Assembly: GCA_032871835.1 (NCBI GenBank)
Contig: CM065300.1
Location: forward strand, 110,543,088 to 110,607,087
Direction of reading: 5' to 3'
DNA: 64,000 nucleotides
Source: Dipteronia dyeriana
Taxonomy: Eukaryota > Streptophyta > Magnoliopsida > Sapindales > Sapindaceae
Part shown: positions 1 through 11,640 of the stretch, one piece after another
Position numbering within the stretch: the first letter of the stretch is position 1
Layout: each line of letters starts with the position of its first letter
Notes under the pieces: generated by a model
What the model saw: only the letters and a program-made list of their open reading frames with translations
What the model was told of the DNA's origin: nothing
The model's database searches: none
Program-made: the position numbers and the translations under genes

Positions 1-323
1 TAGAATATCCCAAGCCTTCTTAGCTATCCTAGTGTTTTGAACCAACTTATATTGATTCTCATACATTGCACATAGGATGGCATGCATTGCCTTCCTATTC
101 CATTTTGATGCCTCAAACTCTTGTGCGTTCCATTGTACCTTTGGTTTGAGTATATCCACTCCTCCATCTGTAGGGATAGCCGTCTTCAACTGCCATCCAT
201 GCCCTATCATGGATTTGACAAATGTACGAGTCTATCTTGCATTTCCAAGAGGAATAATTCAACCCGGTGAGAAGGGGAGGTCTAGTGCTAGAAGCGCCCT
301 CGTTGCCACACGTTTCCACTCAT
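1..323 (-). pseudogene. Copia-A gag, N-terminal fragment
   Basis: The translation aligns with the Copia-C gag N-terminus (shared GNEGASSTRP, then LNY-W, YICQI-DRAWM and finally AKKAWDIL near position 1). Gag forms the cytoplasmic particle that packages element RNA. The start is set at the ATG at 323, matching the Copia-C start. One extra base within the first six codons, relative to Copia-C, shifts the frame, so the long open stretch has no ATG of its own. A second disruption near 130-180 follows the WMAVEDG segment. The gene is non-functional and cut by the window edge. Confidence 0.85.
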
Positions 324-404
324 AGTGTTTATGAATGATCAAAGAATCACACAAAATGCAAAATACACCAAAAAGAGCAAGGATCACCTATGTATGTCTA
401 GGAA

Positions 405-420
405 CCCGCTCTGATACCAA
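405..420 (-). other. Copia-A primer-binding site
   Basis: The minus strand reads TTGGTATCAGAGCGGG one base inside the LTR end. This is the standard plant copia site matching the 3' end of initiator tRNA-Met, and it fixes the LTR/internal boundary and the element orientation. Confidence 0.92.
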
Positions 421-421
421 T

Positions 422-2050
422 TGAAAGAAATATTATGGTGTGTTTAATATTAATATAGAAGGGGGGTGAATAGATTTTAATCAAAAAATTTACCCAAATT
501 TCGTTAATGGCCAATTTAGACGAAAATACCCTTTACTAGTCATAATAATATGTAAAAGACTCCTGAGATATACGTGGAAAGCCTCCAACTGGGAAAAACC
601 ATGGGCTATTAAGTGAGCCACACTCGAAACTTGAAACTCCAACCTCGAATCACTAACGACAATGGTGTTACAACCTAATCCCAGTAAATAACCCACAACC
701 ACTACCTAATCCCGGTATGAGTGAACCAAGTCCATTTGCTTGTGCTTGAAGTAACCTACTCCCGGAAGCAACACAAGACTTACTTCTCAATGAAGAGATA
801 AAATGGACTATGTGAATATATGAAGATATTCAAAGGACAAACAAGGCTAGGGAACCTTAGATGCTTATCTAGGATGATGAGATGGCATATAAAACAATCC
901 TAAATATCAAGAGCTAAATTACATGTTCATAAAGCTTAGTTAACATAGATCAAACAATCTTATGAAGCTATCACAATACAACACTCAATCGTTTCATCAT
1001 AGACAATCTCTATTTGTATCTAGATTATATTCTAAGAGCATAAAAATCGTAAAAGAGATGGCATGGTAAGGAAAACACTTAACTTATATGAAGATAGTGA
1101 GAGACTTACCAAACAAGATGTGATGATGCTTAACCATGTATGGATGCACTCTAAATAGACTTAGATGATGCAAGATGATGTTTTTAAGATCAAAGGAAAA
1201 GCTTTGACTGTATAAAGGTGAGTTAATGGAAGAATTTTCTCTTGAAGGATGTTTTAAGAGAAAGGAATGAAAAATTGAACTCTTGAAATGACCTGAATAT
1301 GAAGAGACATATTTATATGGGTCAAAAATAAAGTGCTGTCATTTTAATAAAATCTGCTAGATCAGTGTATTGCGTGGGTTATACGTGGGTCCGGACCCGC
1401 ACATTGACTCGTGCACACTCACACTATTCCGAGAAAATGCCCGTGCATTGGCCTCAACCAGCGAGATGAAAATTTCATCCAATGAAATGCGCGGGACTAT
1501 ACAGGTCCAAACCCACGCAAGTGTCCTCGTATTGACCTTACACCGAGAGATTGAAATTCTCAATCTATCACTACATGGGTAGTGCGCGGGTAGGGTCCCC
1601 ATGCAAAGATTAGCGCATTGCTCTGTTATGGATTTTTTCAACTTGAAAAAATCCACCACACCAAAACACATAATGAAATCAAGGTAAGACAATGAAGCAC
1701 ATAAGCATACAAAGTCAAATATAACAATTCTAAAGCTAGAAGAATGTGTGTGTGTGTAAGGACAACACATAATGCATGTCATTTCAAATGCAAAGATGTG
1801 ATCAAAATAAACATGCAAAAAGAGTTATCAAATTATGAAAGCACACATATACACACACAATATATATTAACAAGAATTATGCATGAGATGTGAGCGTGTG
1901 CAACTATCTCTTCAAAGCAAGAAAGCACTTAGAGTTTTACCTTTGGTTCTTCTTCTCTTGAGGTCTTGAGAGCCTAAGCTACCCTTACATAAAAACCCCA
2001 ACATGCAGATTATTAATGAAATAAGCCAATCAATAATTGAGAACTTTACA
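422..2050 (-). repeat. Copia-A 5' LTR
   Basis: This LTR of about 1,629 bp is bounded on the plus strand by TGAAA and TACA (family ends TGAAA...TTTCA). It aligns with the Copia-C 5' LTR over most of its length. The central GC-rich block at about 1,360-1,630 differs: it contains GGGTCCGGACCC, a perfect 12-bp palindrome, and several GTGCGCGGG-like words instead of the GCGCTGGT hairpins of Copia-C. A TATA-like ATATAAATAT on the minus strand near 1,310-1,320 sits just downstream of that block. ORFs inside it have no family match and are not annotated. Confidence 0.9.
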
Positions 2051-2390
2051 AAGGCTACAAATAATGAAACGAAGTATGATACTCTCATAGTAGGAATGAG
2101 GATAGCCATCGAGCTCGGGGCTGACTACCTACATGTCAAAAATGACTCTCAACTCGTCATTAAACAGGTCACTGGTTTGTACCAGGAAAAATGTGACAAC
2201 TTGATGGCTTACCTCAAGTTGGTCCGATAGCTTAAAGCCCGATTCAGATGGTTAAAGGTTGAACAGATCCCATGTCAGGAGAACCATCGAGCAGACATCT
2301 TTGCCAAGATAGCTATGAATGAGGGGCAGACTCTACTTAAAGGAGTACCTCTCCAGGTTATCTCCCAATCCAACATAACACCGGGCTAAG
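2051..2390 (+). pseudogene. Tat-A second RNase H (RVT_3 / archaeal-type), C-terminal part
   Basis: The frame shows KATNNETKYDTLIVG, then HVKNDSQLV and YQEK, matching Tat-E (FKATNNEVKYEALIAG) and Tat-F. This is the extra RNase H domain of Tat elements, which is thought to help degrade the RNA strand during reverse transcription. The N-terminal half is cut off exactly where Copia-A ends. The acidic NE and ND residues remain. A TAG at about 2,228 interrupts the frame before the ENHRADIFAKIA segment, and another stop follows near 2,388. Confidence 0.85.
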
Positions 2391-3661
2391 AGGTAAGCTT
2401 TGTAGATAGCCTTCCCTGTTGGATGGACCCAACTGTTGCCTATCTCCAGGAACGAAAGCTCTAGAAGGATCCGGAGTAAGGTCGAAAGCTCAAAAGAACT
2501 TCAGCCCGATATTACCTGATTGATGGGTACCTTTACTGTTGGGGAAAATCCATCCCCCTACTTCGATGCTTGCATTGGGACGATACTATTTAGGCACTAA
2601 AAGAAGTCCACTCAGGTGAATACGGGAATCATATCGAATGAAAAATATTGGTGTACCAGGTGCTCCGGATGGGTTATTACTGGAAGACCATACACTAGGA
2701 AGCAAGAACCTTTGTAAAGTTATATGGACCTTTCCAAAGGACCTCATACCTGAACCGTCTGCCACTGGAATGCCTATCTGCAATCAGTTCACCATACCAC
2801 TTCGCTATCTGAGGTGTTGATTTGACCTAGCCCTTTTTTACCGCTCAAGGTTAAGCTAAGCACGTTATTGTCGCAATTGACTACTTTAGTCGATGGGTGG
2901 AAGTAGCACCACTATCCTAGATCATAGAGGAAAATAACACCAAGTTCATCAAGACTAACATGGTATGCAAGTTCGGTCCCCCGATCATCATCATCATCAT
3001 CATCATCATCACCGACCTCGGTAAGCTGTTTGGTAATGCTCGATTTAAGGATTTCTGTGAGGACTTGGGGATCAAACTCTGTTTTACCTTATTAGCCAAC
3101 CACCCAAACCAATGGCCTGGTGGAGGCTACCAATAAAACAATCAAAAAGCTCTTAAAGAATAAACTCCTGCTGAATAAGGGCAATTGGGTAGAAGAGTTA
3201 CTCAAGGTACTTTAGGCCTACCAGACCACTAAAAGAATTGAAACCAGAGAAATGCCCTACTCTTTAGCATTCGGAATAGAGAAGGTCTTGCCTATCAAGC
3301 ACAAACTGACCGCATTCTAGGTCCAGCATTTCGAGCCAGAAAGCAATGAGGCCAAGCTTAGGGCTAAACTGGACCTCCTAGAGAAAAAGCAAGATAGAGC
3401 GGCCGTAAGGGTAACAGTCTACCAAAGTCGGATTGCCAGGTACTTTAACAAAACAATAAGGAACTAGGGTTTCAGAGAGGGGGGCTTAGTGCTCCGGAAG
3501 GTGACTCAAAATACCAGAGTCAAATCAAATGGGGTTCTAGGACCAAACTGGGAAGGTGCCTACTTAATAAAGGTAGCGTGGCTTATAAGCTTGAAGACAT
3601 GGATGGATGGCCGATCTATTATACATGGAACACTGATCATTTGAAGAGGTTTTACCCCTAG
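2391..3661 (+). pseudogene. Tat-A integrase
   Basis: Integrase would join element DNA to the chromosome. In order: an N-terminal zinc domain (EVHSGEYGNH, then LRMGYYW; the last Cys pair has decayed to GPFQ), a core with GVD, AIDYFSRWVEVAPLS and FIKTNMVCKFG, a TDLGK motif, and a C-terminal region ending DHLKRFYP near 3,658. Multiple stops and frame changes break it (for example near 2,590, 2,640, 2,840 and 3,210). The first and second catalytic Asp are still encoded. A nine-codon isoleucine run lies directly before the second. It is followed by the tandem repeat typical of this family. Confidence 0.85.
2984..3010 (+). repeat. (ATC)9 microsatellite inside integrase
   Basis: Nine perfect ATC units encode nine Ile in the integrase frame just before the TD motif. 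The Tat-F copy has only VII there, so the run looks like an in-frame slippage expansion. Confidence 0.95.
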
Positions 3662-3847
3662 GTAGGAGACTCTGAGGGGATTAGTCCCATCTAGGCATCA
3701 TCATTAGCAGTTTATGAATAAATTGAAATTCTAGTTAATCATTATTAAAGTTTCTGTTTTGTTTCTCTGTCTCTATTCTGTTGCCGTTTCCAACAACGGG
3801 CATTCACCATGATCGCCAGTAACCGGGAAAAGTCATATGGCCAACTC

Positions 3848-4130
3848 GATGCCTTGGCCGGATCCACCCGCCACCAAGAAGGATCTGAGCATAAGTGCAA
3901 AGTTGCCAGTAAGATCACAAGACCAAGGATTGGACAGGGAAGCACCCTCACCACTTTTGATGCTTGGCGGGGACCACCCCTCGCTGAAAGAGATCTAGCG
4001 TAAGTGCATAGTTGCTAGCCGGATCACAAAACAAAGATAATCGAATAACAATTTTGATGCCTTGGTCGGGCGATCACCCCTAAGAAGTGTCTAGGCATAA
4101 ATGCATAGCTGGCAGCTAGATCGAGATCTC
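3848..4130. repeat. Tat-A 3' tandem repeat, about 2.8 copies
   Basis: Units begin near GATGCCTTGG at 3,848, 3,959 and 4,056, with periods of about 111 and 97 bp. Each carries a ccacccc/aagaagg core, then TCTGAGCATAAGTGCA-like sequence and a gccag...gatca end. The reverse complement of the Tat-E repeat at 46,274-46,740 matches this unit, so it is a family feature located between integrase and the antisense ORF. Confidence 0.82.
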
Positions 4131-4852
4131 CACTGTATGGTACCTCTCTGTTACAGGGACGAAAGGTATGTAGATTAATTTGACCAAGTATTTCACCTAC
4201 GGTATTGAAATTTTTCTAAAGACAAGGTACTCGGTACCCTGATTCTCCAATAAAGGAAAATAAATATGATAGAGGGTCCCATGAGGATCACCTTGACCAA
4301 GTACCTCGGCAACCTGGTACCGATTACTTATAAACTTCTGCTATCTCCTCACTTTTTTTCATGTTTTTTTGCCAGGATCCATTTATCCTCTTGGGACTTG
4401 GAACAACGACAGTAAGCGCTCCAGGCAAGTTTTTTACCTGGGTACCAAGACACCACGACAAGCAAAATGCTCCTGATACCCAAGCATTTGCTACATGTAC
4501 GTTCGACAAGAGTCCAATCACCATGGCAATCCAAGCTATGAACGTAAAGTCTTTAAGAGACTTTGGAAACTAAGAAGCAGAAAAGCTTGTAACCTAGTGG
4601 CTCCAGATTCAAATCCTGACTAAGTACCTAGAACGGGCGCCATCCACAAAGTCTATGCTGATTTATTACACATAACAGAATTTTAAAGTTTTTTTGTATT
4701 ACCAGATTCTTTTTAGGTCAGGTGTATATATAGGGACTACTCTAAGGTCAGGTTAGGAGATAACAACAAGACACATTCAACCAAGATAAAGATCAACTAT
4801 ATACAAGTGATAAGAAAGTAGAAGCTTCCATTCATATAATTAAGGGAGCCCA
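4131..4852 (+). other. Tat-A 3' non-coding region
   Basis: No reading frame of a known family is seen. The stretch has diverged copies of a GGTACC / AAGTACCTCGG motif near 4,140-4,330. Its last 25 bases align with the region downstream of the Tat-D antisense ORF near 57,000 (reverse complement), which shows it continues at 14,905 after Copia-B. Confidence 0.7.
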
Positions 4853-7106
4853 TGTTCGGATTATGTTTGATAGGGAGAGTGTAGTAATGTATTTGTCAAT
4901 CTTTTCAAATTAATAAAAGTGATTTGCAGTTTAACAAATCTTATAGCATTTATAGTTTAATTATTATAATTGTCAAAAGTAAATAATCATAATGTCATAA
5001 GACTATGAGAAAAGAAGAATTATTTGTACAACTGGATATGTATGAGGTAGACACAACTCTTTAGTTAGTCTTGAATAATAAGCACAACTTAAGATAAAGT
5101 TTGGGCACCTTTATCATGTTAAAGTTGTAGATTTTTTTGCAAGCATTTTAGAGGGATCAAATGTGTTATGATCAGTCTAAAACCATCAAAGTGTGGTGTC
5201 TTTGGGCAAAGGAATTTAGTGCACTGGGTGCATTGAATTGGATCACAGTGAAATACCTTATCTAGAACCGTTAATGGATAAAAGTTTCCACTTTAAGATA
5301 ATCAGAGAGTCTATCTTAATCCTGAGATAAATAATGGACTTATGGTTGCAAGTGTTATCATTTGAGCTATCAATGAGTACAATTATATAACATATTCTAT
5401 CCTTAGCTGTTTGGTATTTCTTAATCGATAAAGGATTTCATTTATAGATATAGACATCGTGGCTCCAATTATTGAATGAGAGCAGAATATCATCATACGG
5501 ATGTTTTGAGGTATTGTATATTAAATCCTAACGTTAAGTTCTCATTATTGTCTATTGAAATATGGCTTCTAGACAAGTCAAAATATCCAAGCTAAAAATG
5601 TGGTCATATTAGTAAATATGGAAACTTGGAGAGCTATAGGAGGTCTATGAGATCTTGGCGATTACTGGTATTCTTCACGAGGATACACTTTTTCCATTAA
5701 GATTGTCTAGGGTATGAATGAGCAATATTAACTTATTCTATCTTTATTTAAAAGTTCAATTTTAGTTCTTTAGTGGAATGAATCGGACCTAAGTGAATCA
5801 TTTGTTGATTGTGATTAGGTTATGTCTATTGGATCTTAATTTTAGGTAGCCAGCCAAGATCCCCAATCCACACGAACTTACATGGATCACTTGATATATT
5901 CTACCAGACCAATATATGGGTTCATCTATAATTGAATTAAGACATGTGGACTTGTTTCTTTTAGTAAAAATGAGTCAAGTTCACATGTGGATTTTTTATT
6001 AAAGTCCAATGGATTTAATAAAATAGGAAAAACAATATTAGGCTCATATAAATTGGCTGGGGCGGCTAAGGCTATATTTAATAGCTTATTATATTGTTTT
6101 TATTTTTTTTATTTAATTAAATGGAAATTATTTAATTTGTTAATTAATTAATTATTTAATTAAAAGTAAAAAAAAAATTCCTCATAGGAGACGGTCTCCT
6201 AGAATCATATTATTGTTGTTAATATGATAAATATCAAATACTATATTTGATAAGTAGATAAATAAAAGAAGTTATTTATATAGTCAAATAGGAAGTATTT
6301 GATTTCTATTAGGATTCAGATCTACAATTGGTCAAATTAGGAAGTTTTTGATTTAGTCACAATTTAATTTATATTCAATAATTGGTTTTTGAATAAATAC
6401 ACTATTTGAGTTGGATTAAGAGTCATGGTGTGTGAATCCTATTTTAAGAGGATTGGATCCAAATTTTTATAGGAGTCTTGGTGAAGTAGAAATTGTCTTT
6501 CTAGGAGGATTTTCGGCCACCTATATATACTCCTATATAGAATTTCAACCAATACCTAATTTTTGGTGCGAGAAGTTGATTTTTATTAGTTTTTTTTATA
6601 GTTATATAAAAAAAACTTCATCCAACTCATAGATATTGTGTATTGAATTCGGCCAAGGAGAAGAGAAAAAAGGAACATTTTGTTTTCGATAATGCACTAG
6701 TAGCCTTTACACCAAAAGGTTTCGTGTACAACATCGAATCAAGGTTCACTCGAGTTTCAATCAAATAGATTGATAATTCACAAGTGACCGGACTTTCTTG
6801 GGTTTTCTCTTGGAGGTTTATTGTGACTAACAAAGAAGAAGATTTTATTTTTTTCCATCCTCAAGTATACTATTAAAAGAAAGTGAGCCCACACTCTTAG
6901 GTGATTCACGTTCGTGATTGGATTGGAAGATCTTACGGATTCAATTCGGTGTTAGTTCAATCGTCATGGAAAAAAAAAGGTACGATACTTTTAATATACG
7001 TAAATTAATCTAGGGTTAAGGTTCTTTCTATTAAAGGGAAAAAATTTAAATACATCAAACCCTAATTTTACACTTCTGTCGTGTTTTGAACCGACTTTTC
7101 GCTACA
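4853..7106 (+). repeat. Copia-B 5' LTR
   Basis: 2,254 bp, starting TGTTCGGATTATG and ending CTACA next to the primer site. Very AT-rich. It keeps a segment of about 110 bp near 5,705-5,810 that the 3' LTR has lost, and has one copy of the segment duplicated in the 3' LTR. Short ORFs inside have no family match. Confidence 0.9.
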
Positions 7107-7108
7107 AT

Positions 7109-7124
7109 TGGTATCAGAGCCTGG
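7109..7124 (+). other. Copia-B primer-binding site
   Basis: TGGTATCAGAGCCTGG lies two bases after the LTR end; it is the standard initiator tRNA-Met site of plant copia elements. Confidence 0.95.
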
Positions 7125-7246
7125 TTGTACCCTTGATTAATTGATGTATGTTTACGTGAATCTATTTATTTTTATTGTTAATATGCATGTTTTAGAAAGA
7201 GATGACACTCTAGGTATTCACATATATATTTACATTGGAATTTCTG

Positions 7247-7296
<50 letters not shown>

Positions 7297-8542
7297 ATGT
7301 TTTATATATGGATTGGTATTGCTCAATTTTGGTCCAAGAGTTTCAATGTATTTTTGTTTTGGGATTGTCACAAGAAGGGTGGCCTATCATCGCCATAATT
7401 TCCTTCTCGGTAGTTGCCAAGTTTTTATTTAATTTGCTATTTTAATAAAAATACTGCAGAAAAATATTGTATTAAAAAAAATAAACTGCAGTATTTTTAT
7501 TTAAAATTCTTCTGTAACACATTCAAGTATCGAAGACTCGAAGGTTTGAAGAATTGAGAGCAACCAAAACAAGTTTGGGATAGTACGAGCCGTAGCAACA
7601 AACGTGCGTGCGAATGAGCACGCAGCCACGATTGTTGTAAAATATGCTGCACATGGCAGCCCTATGATAGCCTTGGGATGCCAGCTCTTTATGGGTTGTG
7701 GAGTGCACACGCCCATTGGAGGCAGCCAAATGGTGCATACACCCATGGAAGGCATCTGAGGGGTGTCCAAACGGACGATGGTCGTGTAAAGACTTGTTCG
7801 CCAAGAAGGAGTTTTTTGTATTCCAAGACGTATGTAATTTACATGTTTTTCTAGGATGGACCAAAATTGTAGCTATTTATATTTATGTAAATATTGCAAT
7901 GTTTGTCATTGTTTGATAACATGCCATATAGAATAAGAGTGCCACTCATATATCTTTTTTTTTTATGAACATGCATTGAATTGTTTACGTATCTAATTGG
8001 CATCTAGATAACTTGGTAAATCATTCTATGGAATTGGATCACACGCCTTAAACAATTGAGTGGAAGAAGGTGTTTCGGAACACCTACGGCCTCCAAGTTT
8101 AGTTGAGCTTTACGTTTCGTGTAATAAACCCCCCAAGGGGTATTCATGAATGGAATTTAGCAAGATACTTCCTAACAAGGATATACTACACAATTGGCCC
8201 AAACGATGTCTAATCCCAAAGGAGGGATATTTGTAAGGGAATATATTGAAGGTCAATAACTTGGTAACACACTCAGTGTGATTTTATTAATATCCTCCCA
8301 AAAGTTCTTGTTAATAAAATCCCAAGGCTAAAATTGAAAAAGCTGGTTGTTATGTTAACAATTAGGTGAGACCTAGTCCAACTAGTAAATGGTGCAAACT
8401 CCCAAAAGAGACATGACATTTATGGGTGTTGGATCATTGTTGAATTTTAAGATTGAATTATTTTATTTAATTCAAGATAATTATTCAAAAGTGTTATATC
8501 ATGATTGTTTACTTATATAATTTTTGTTATTAAAAAGAAATC
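7125..8542 (+). other. Copia-B 5' leader
   Basis: About 1.4 kb between primer site and gag. It holds an AT microsatellite (7,250-7,297), a perfect 16-bp inverted repeat (7,444-7,459 with 7,486-7,501) and no recognisable coding domain. Overlapping short ORFs on both strands near 7,500-7,900 resemble no family I know and are taken as chance. Confidence 0.7.
7250..7297. repeat. (AT)n microsatellite
   Basis: Alternating A/T interrupted by one C at 7,281. Confidence 0.95.
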
Positions 8543-9330
8543 ATGACCCAATTCCTAATCAACATCCTAAAAGATAATAATTTAACTGATAATAATTATG
8601 TCACATGGAAAAGAAATATTGGGTTGTTGTTTAAGCTGAATAGCATAAGTTCATTCTGTGTACTCCTAAACCACCTACTCTTACTAATGAATCTACTGAG
8701 GAGCAAAGAGATGAGTATCAGCAGTGGAAGTCTTCGGATGAGATGACTAAATGTTAAATTATGCCCACCATCTCTGACGTGTTGCAATAGCAACACGAAG
8801 GAATGGAGACTGTTGCCGTTATAATGATATCTTTGGATGAGATGTTTGCTATGAAGTTCAAGACAACTAAGAGATAGATAGTGACTGCTTTCATGAATCT
8901 TAGGATGAAACCTGGATAGGCTGTGAAAGAGCACATGTGAAAGTCATAGCACATTTCAACATTGCTGAACTCAATGGTGCTGAGATAGATGGTGAGATGA
9001 AAATTGACATGATCATGAACTCACTATCAAATTCCTTTGATCAGTTCAAGTTGGACTACACATTGATCAATAATGAATACACCTTGCAAGGCCTAATTCA
9101 AAATGTTAAAAGCGCCAAGAAAATCCTTGTAAAAGGCAAGGGTCAAGAGATTCATATGGTTGTCAAGTTGCTACTGTTATAACCCGTAAGATGGTCAAGA
9201 GACAACAAAAGAAAAAGCAACTTGGGCCTACCTATAAAGTGACCAAGAAAGTAACCAAGATCAAAGGGAAGTGTTTCCTTTGTGGTTAAAAGGGTCAAAG
9301 GAATAGACTGAATAAGAAGGAATTCAACTT
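8543..9330 (+). pseudogene. Copia-B gag
   Basis: The N-terminus carries LTDNNYVTWKRNI, matching the Copia-D gag (KLTDDNYAMWKLNI). The UBN2-type middle follows (FNIAELNGAEIDGEMK, MIMNSLSNSFDQFKLDY), and then a remnant zinc knuckle (CFLCG, stop, KGQR near 9,270-9,300). Gag would build the virus-like particle. The frame is broken by stops near 8,756, 8,788, 8,875, 8,917 and 8,938 and in the zinc knuckle. Two of these are TAG where Gln is expected. Confidence 0.85.
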
Positions 9331-9660
9331 GTGTTTAGGCAACGGAGCGTTGGTGTCTGCTAGTGTAGTGGGAGATATTAAAATTAGTTTAGATTCTTAT
9401 AGGCATTTAGATTTAATAGACGTTTATTATGTAACTCAATTCAAGAGGAATTTAATTTCAGTTTCTTGTTTAAATAAATTTGGACATTCGGTTACTTTTA
9501 ATAAATCTTTTATTATTAGTATGAATAAAAAATTTGTTTGCAAAGGTACATTGGAAAACGGTTTATTCTACCTGCATAGAAATATCTCTCACTTGTTAGA
9601 CATAGAATCAACAGAACCAAATCATAAAAGAGTAAAATTATAAACAGATGAAACCTACCT
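9331..9660 (+). pseudogene. Copia-B protease C-terminal part and pre-integrase region
   Basis: An open frame at 9,329-9,643 shows GNGALVSASVVGDI, then VYYVTQFKRNLISVSCL, the usual C-terminal half of a copia aspartic protease. The catalytic DSG segment is missing, so sequence upstream has been deleted. The ISVSCL segment leads into the pre-integrase linker. Confidence 0.75.
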
Positions 9661-10580
9661 ATGGAATTTGTGTCTAGGTCATATTAACCTTGATAGGATA
9701 AAAGATTGGTTAGTGACAAACCTCTAAGTGACTTAAAGGTTGATGATCTACCAACTTGTGAATCTTGTTTGGAAGGTAAAATGACCAAAAGGTCGTTCAC
9801 AATCAAAGGCATAAGAGCCACTGAATGTTTAGGATTAGTACACACTGATGTATGTGGTCCTATGAGCATTCAAGCTAGAGGTGGATATGAGTACTTCATC
9901 ACTTTCACTGATGATTACTCAAGATTTGGCTATGTGTATCTCATGAGACATAAGTCGGATGCTTTTGACATGTTCAATGTATTTAAAGTTGAAGTAGAAA
10001 ATCCGCTTGAGAAACACATAAAATCTTAAGGTCTAATCATAAAGATCTTGAGGTCTGATCGTGGTGGAGAGTATCTATCTGGTGAGTTTCAGCAATACCT
10101 TATTGATAATGGGATAATTTGCCAATTTTCTGCACCAGGTGCACATTAACAAAATGGGGTGGCATAAAGGATAAACAAAACTCTTTTAGACATGGTTAGG
10201 TCTATGTTGAGTTATTTAATGAATCCTAATTCTTTTTAGGGATATGATTTACAAACTGCTATGTGCATTCTAAAGGATGTACCATCTAAGCCGGTTCCTA
10301 AAACACCGCATGTGTTGTGGACCTGATGAAAGCCTAGTTTACAATATTTAAGGATATTTGGATGTCCTGCACACGTGTTAAAAGGAATGAAAAAAAAAGG
10401 ATTGAGTCACGTTCAGAAACATGCATATTTGTAGGGTATCCAAAAGAAACCAAATGATATTATTTCTATAGTCCTTCAGATCTTAAAGTAATTGTTTCGA
10501 AAAATACTAAATTGTTGGAAGAGGAATATATGAATAATTTTGTGCCTAAAAGTAGAATTGTCTTGAATGAGCTTTCAGGA
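9661..10580 (+). pseudogene. Copia-B integrase
   Basis: The zinc region shows LWNLCLGHINLDRI and CESCLEGK (first His replaced: NLCLGH). The core has HTDVCGPM, FTDDYSRFGYVYLM and SDRGGEYLSGEF. Both catalytic Asp are kept. The codon expected for the catalytic Glu, after QNGVA, is a TAA stop. Further stops lie near 10,027 and 10,147, with a TAG for an expected Trp near 10,238. It would have acted in nuclear insertion of element DNA and is inactive. Confidence 0.85.
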
Positions 10581-11640
10581 GATACAATTCCATAAGAGGT
10601 TTCACAACCTAGCCCAATTGTAAGTTCCGCACCAACACAAGATCAACAATCTACCATACCTCATCGTAGTGGGAGGGTTAGTAGACAACCCGAGAGATAC
10701 ATTGGTCTAGGAGAATCTGTAGAGAATCTCCTTGACGACGATGATCCGTATACGTATAAGGAGGTAATGAAAGATGTTGATTGTTGCCATTGGTAAAAGG
10801 TAATGCAATCCAAAATTAAATCTATGTTCAAAAACAAAGTCTGGTCTCTTGTAGACTTGCCTAAATGGATAAAGCAAGTGGGTATACAAGAGGAAAAGAG
10901 GAATGGATGGAAATATGGAAACCTTTAAAGCTAGATTGGTAGCTAAAGATTACACATAGAAGGAAGGTATCAATTATGAGGAAACCTTCTCTCCTGTGGC
11001 CATGCTTAAATCCATTAGGATACTCTTATCCATTACGGCATCTCCAGACCTAGAGATTTGGCAAATGGATGTCAAGACAGCTTTCCTTAATAGAAGTCTT
11101 GAAGAAATCATCTATATGATGCAACCAGAAGGATTCATTGAAAAAGGCCAAGAGGAAAGGGTATGTAAGTTGCAAAAATCCATATATGGATTGAAGCAAG
11201 CATCCAGATCCTTGAACATAAAGTTCAATGAAGCCGTGAAAAGTTTTAGATTTATTCAAAAACTTAACGAACCCTGTGTATACAAAAAGGATTAGATGTG
11301 ACAAGTTGGTCTTCCTAGTTCTTTATGTTGATGATATACTTCTCAATGGAAACGATGTAGGTGTATTGATATCAATAAAAGAATGGTTGGCAAAACAGTT
11401 TGATATGAAGGACTTAGGAGAAGCAAGTTATATTTTTGGTATCCAAGTCATAAGGGATAGAAAGAAAAGAACGGTTTCCTTATCCCAAGCTTCTTTTATA
11501 GATAAAATCATGTCTAGGTTTTCCATCCAAGATTCCAAGAAAGGTATATTACCTTTCAGACATGGAATCAAACTTTCAAAGGAACAGGTTCCTAAGAATA
11601 AGTAGGAAGAGCAATTCCCATATGCCTCGACAATTGGGAG
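10581..11640 (+). pseudogene. Copia-B reverse transcriptase
   Basis: Contains FKARLVAKDYT, a TAG at 10,957, then KEGINYEETFSPVAMLKSIRI, QMDVKTAFLN, YMMQPEGF, SIYGLKQASRS and the active-site LYVDDILL near 11,320-11,345, which is intact. A frame change near 11,290 separates the two long open segments, and a stop lies near 11,604. The upstream part (10,600-10,920) has several further breaks. The TAG at 10,957 has a counterpart at the same codon in Copia-D. Confidence 0.85.

Larger units (their letters stand above)
1..2050 (-). mobile_element. Copia-A, truncated SIRE-like Ty1/copia element
   Basis: This is the 5' end of a minus-strand copia retrotransposon: a full LTR, the primer-binding site and the first part of gag. 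The rest lies left of the window. It belongs to the same family as Copia-C, since LTR ends, primer site and gag N-terminus align. The right LTR end falls inside the Tat-A RNase H reading frame, so this is an insertion into Tat-A. The right-flank target copy would be AAGGC at 2,051; its partner is outside the window. Lineage (SIRE-like) is inferred from the fuller Copia-C. Confidence 0.9.

Noticed and set aside
1357..1818. 153-codon ORF on the minus strand
   Set aside because: Lies wholly inside the Copia-A LTR, has no family resemblance and is not open in Copia-C.
4588..4616. tRNA-like boxes (TAACCTAGTGG and GATTCAAATCC) suggesting a SINE
   Set aside because: Each is one mismatch from the A and B box, but they are only about five bases apart, with no cloverleaf, tail or target duplication.
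7501..7916. Overlapping ORFs on both strands, possible captured host gene in the Copia-B leader
   Set aside because: No recognisable domain, several frames open at once, no intron or start context; chance is more likely.
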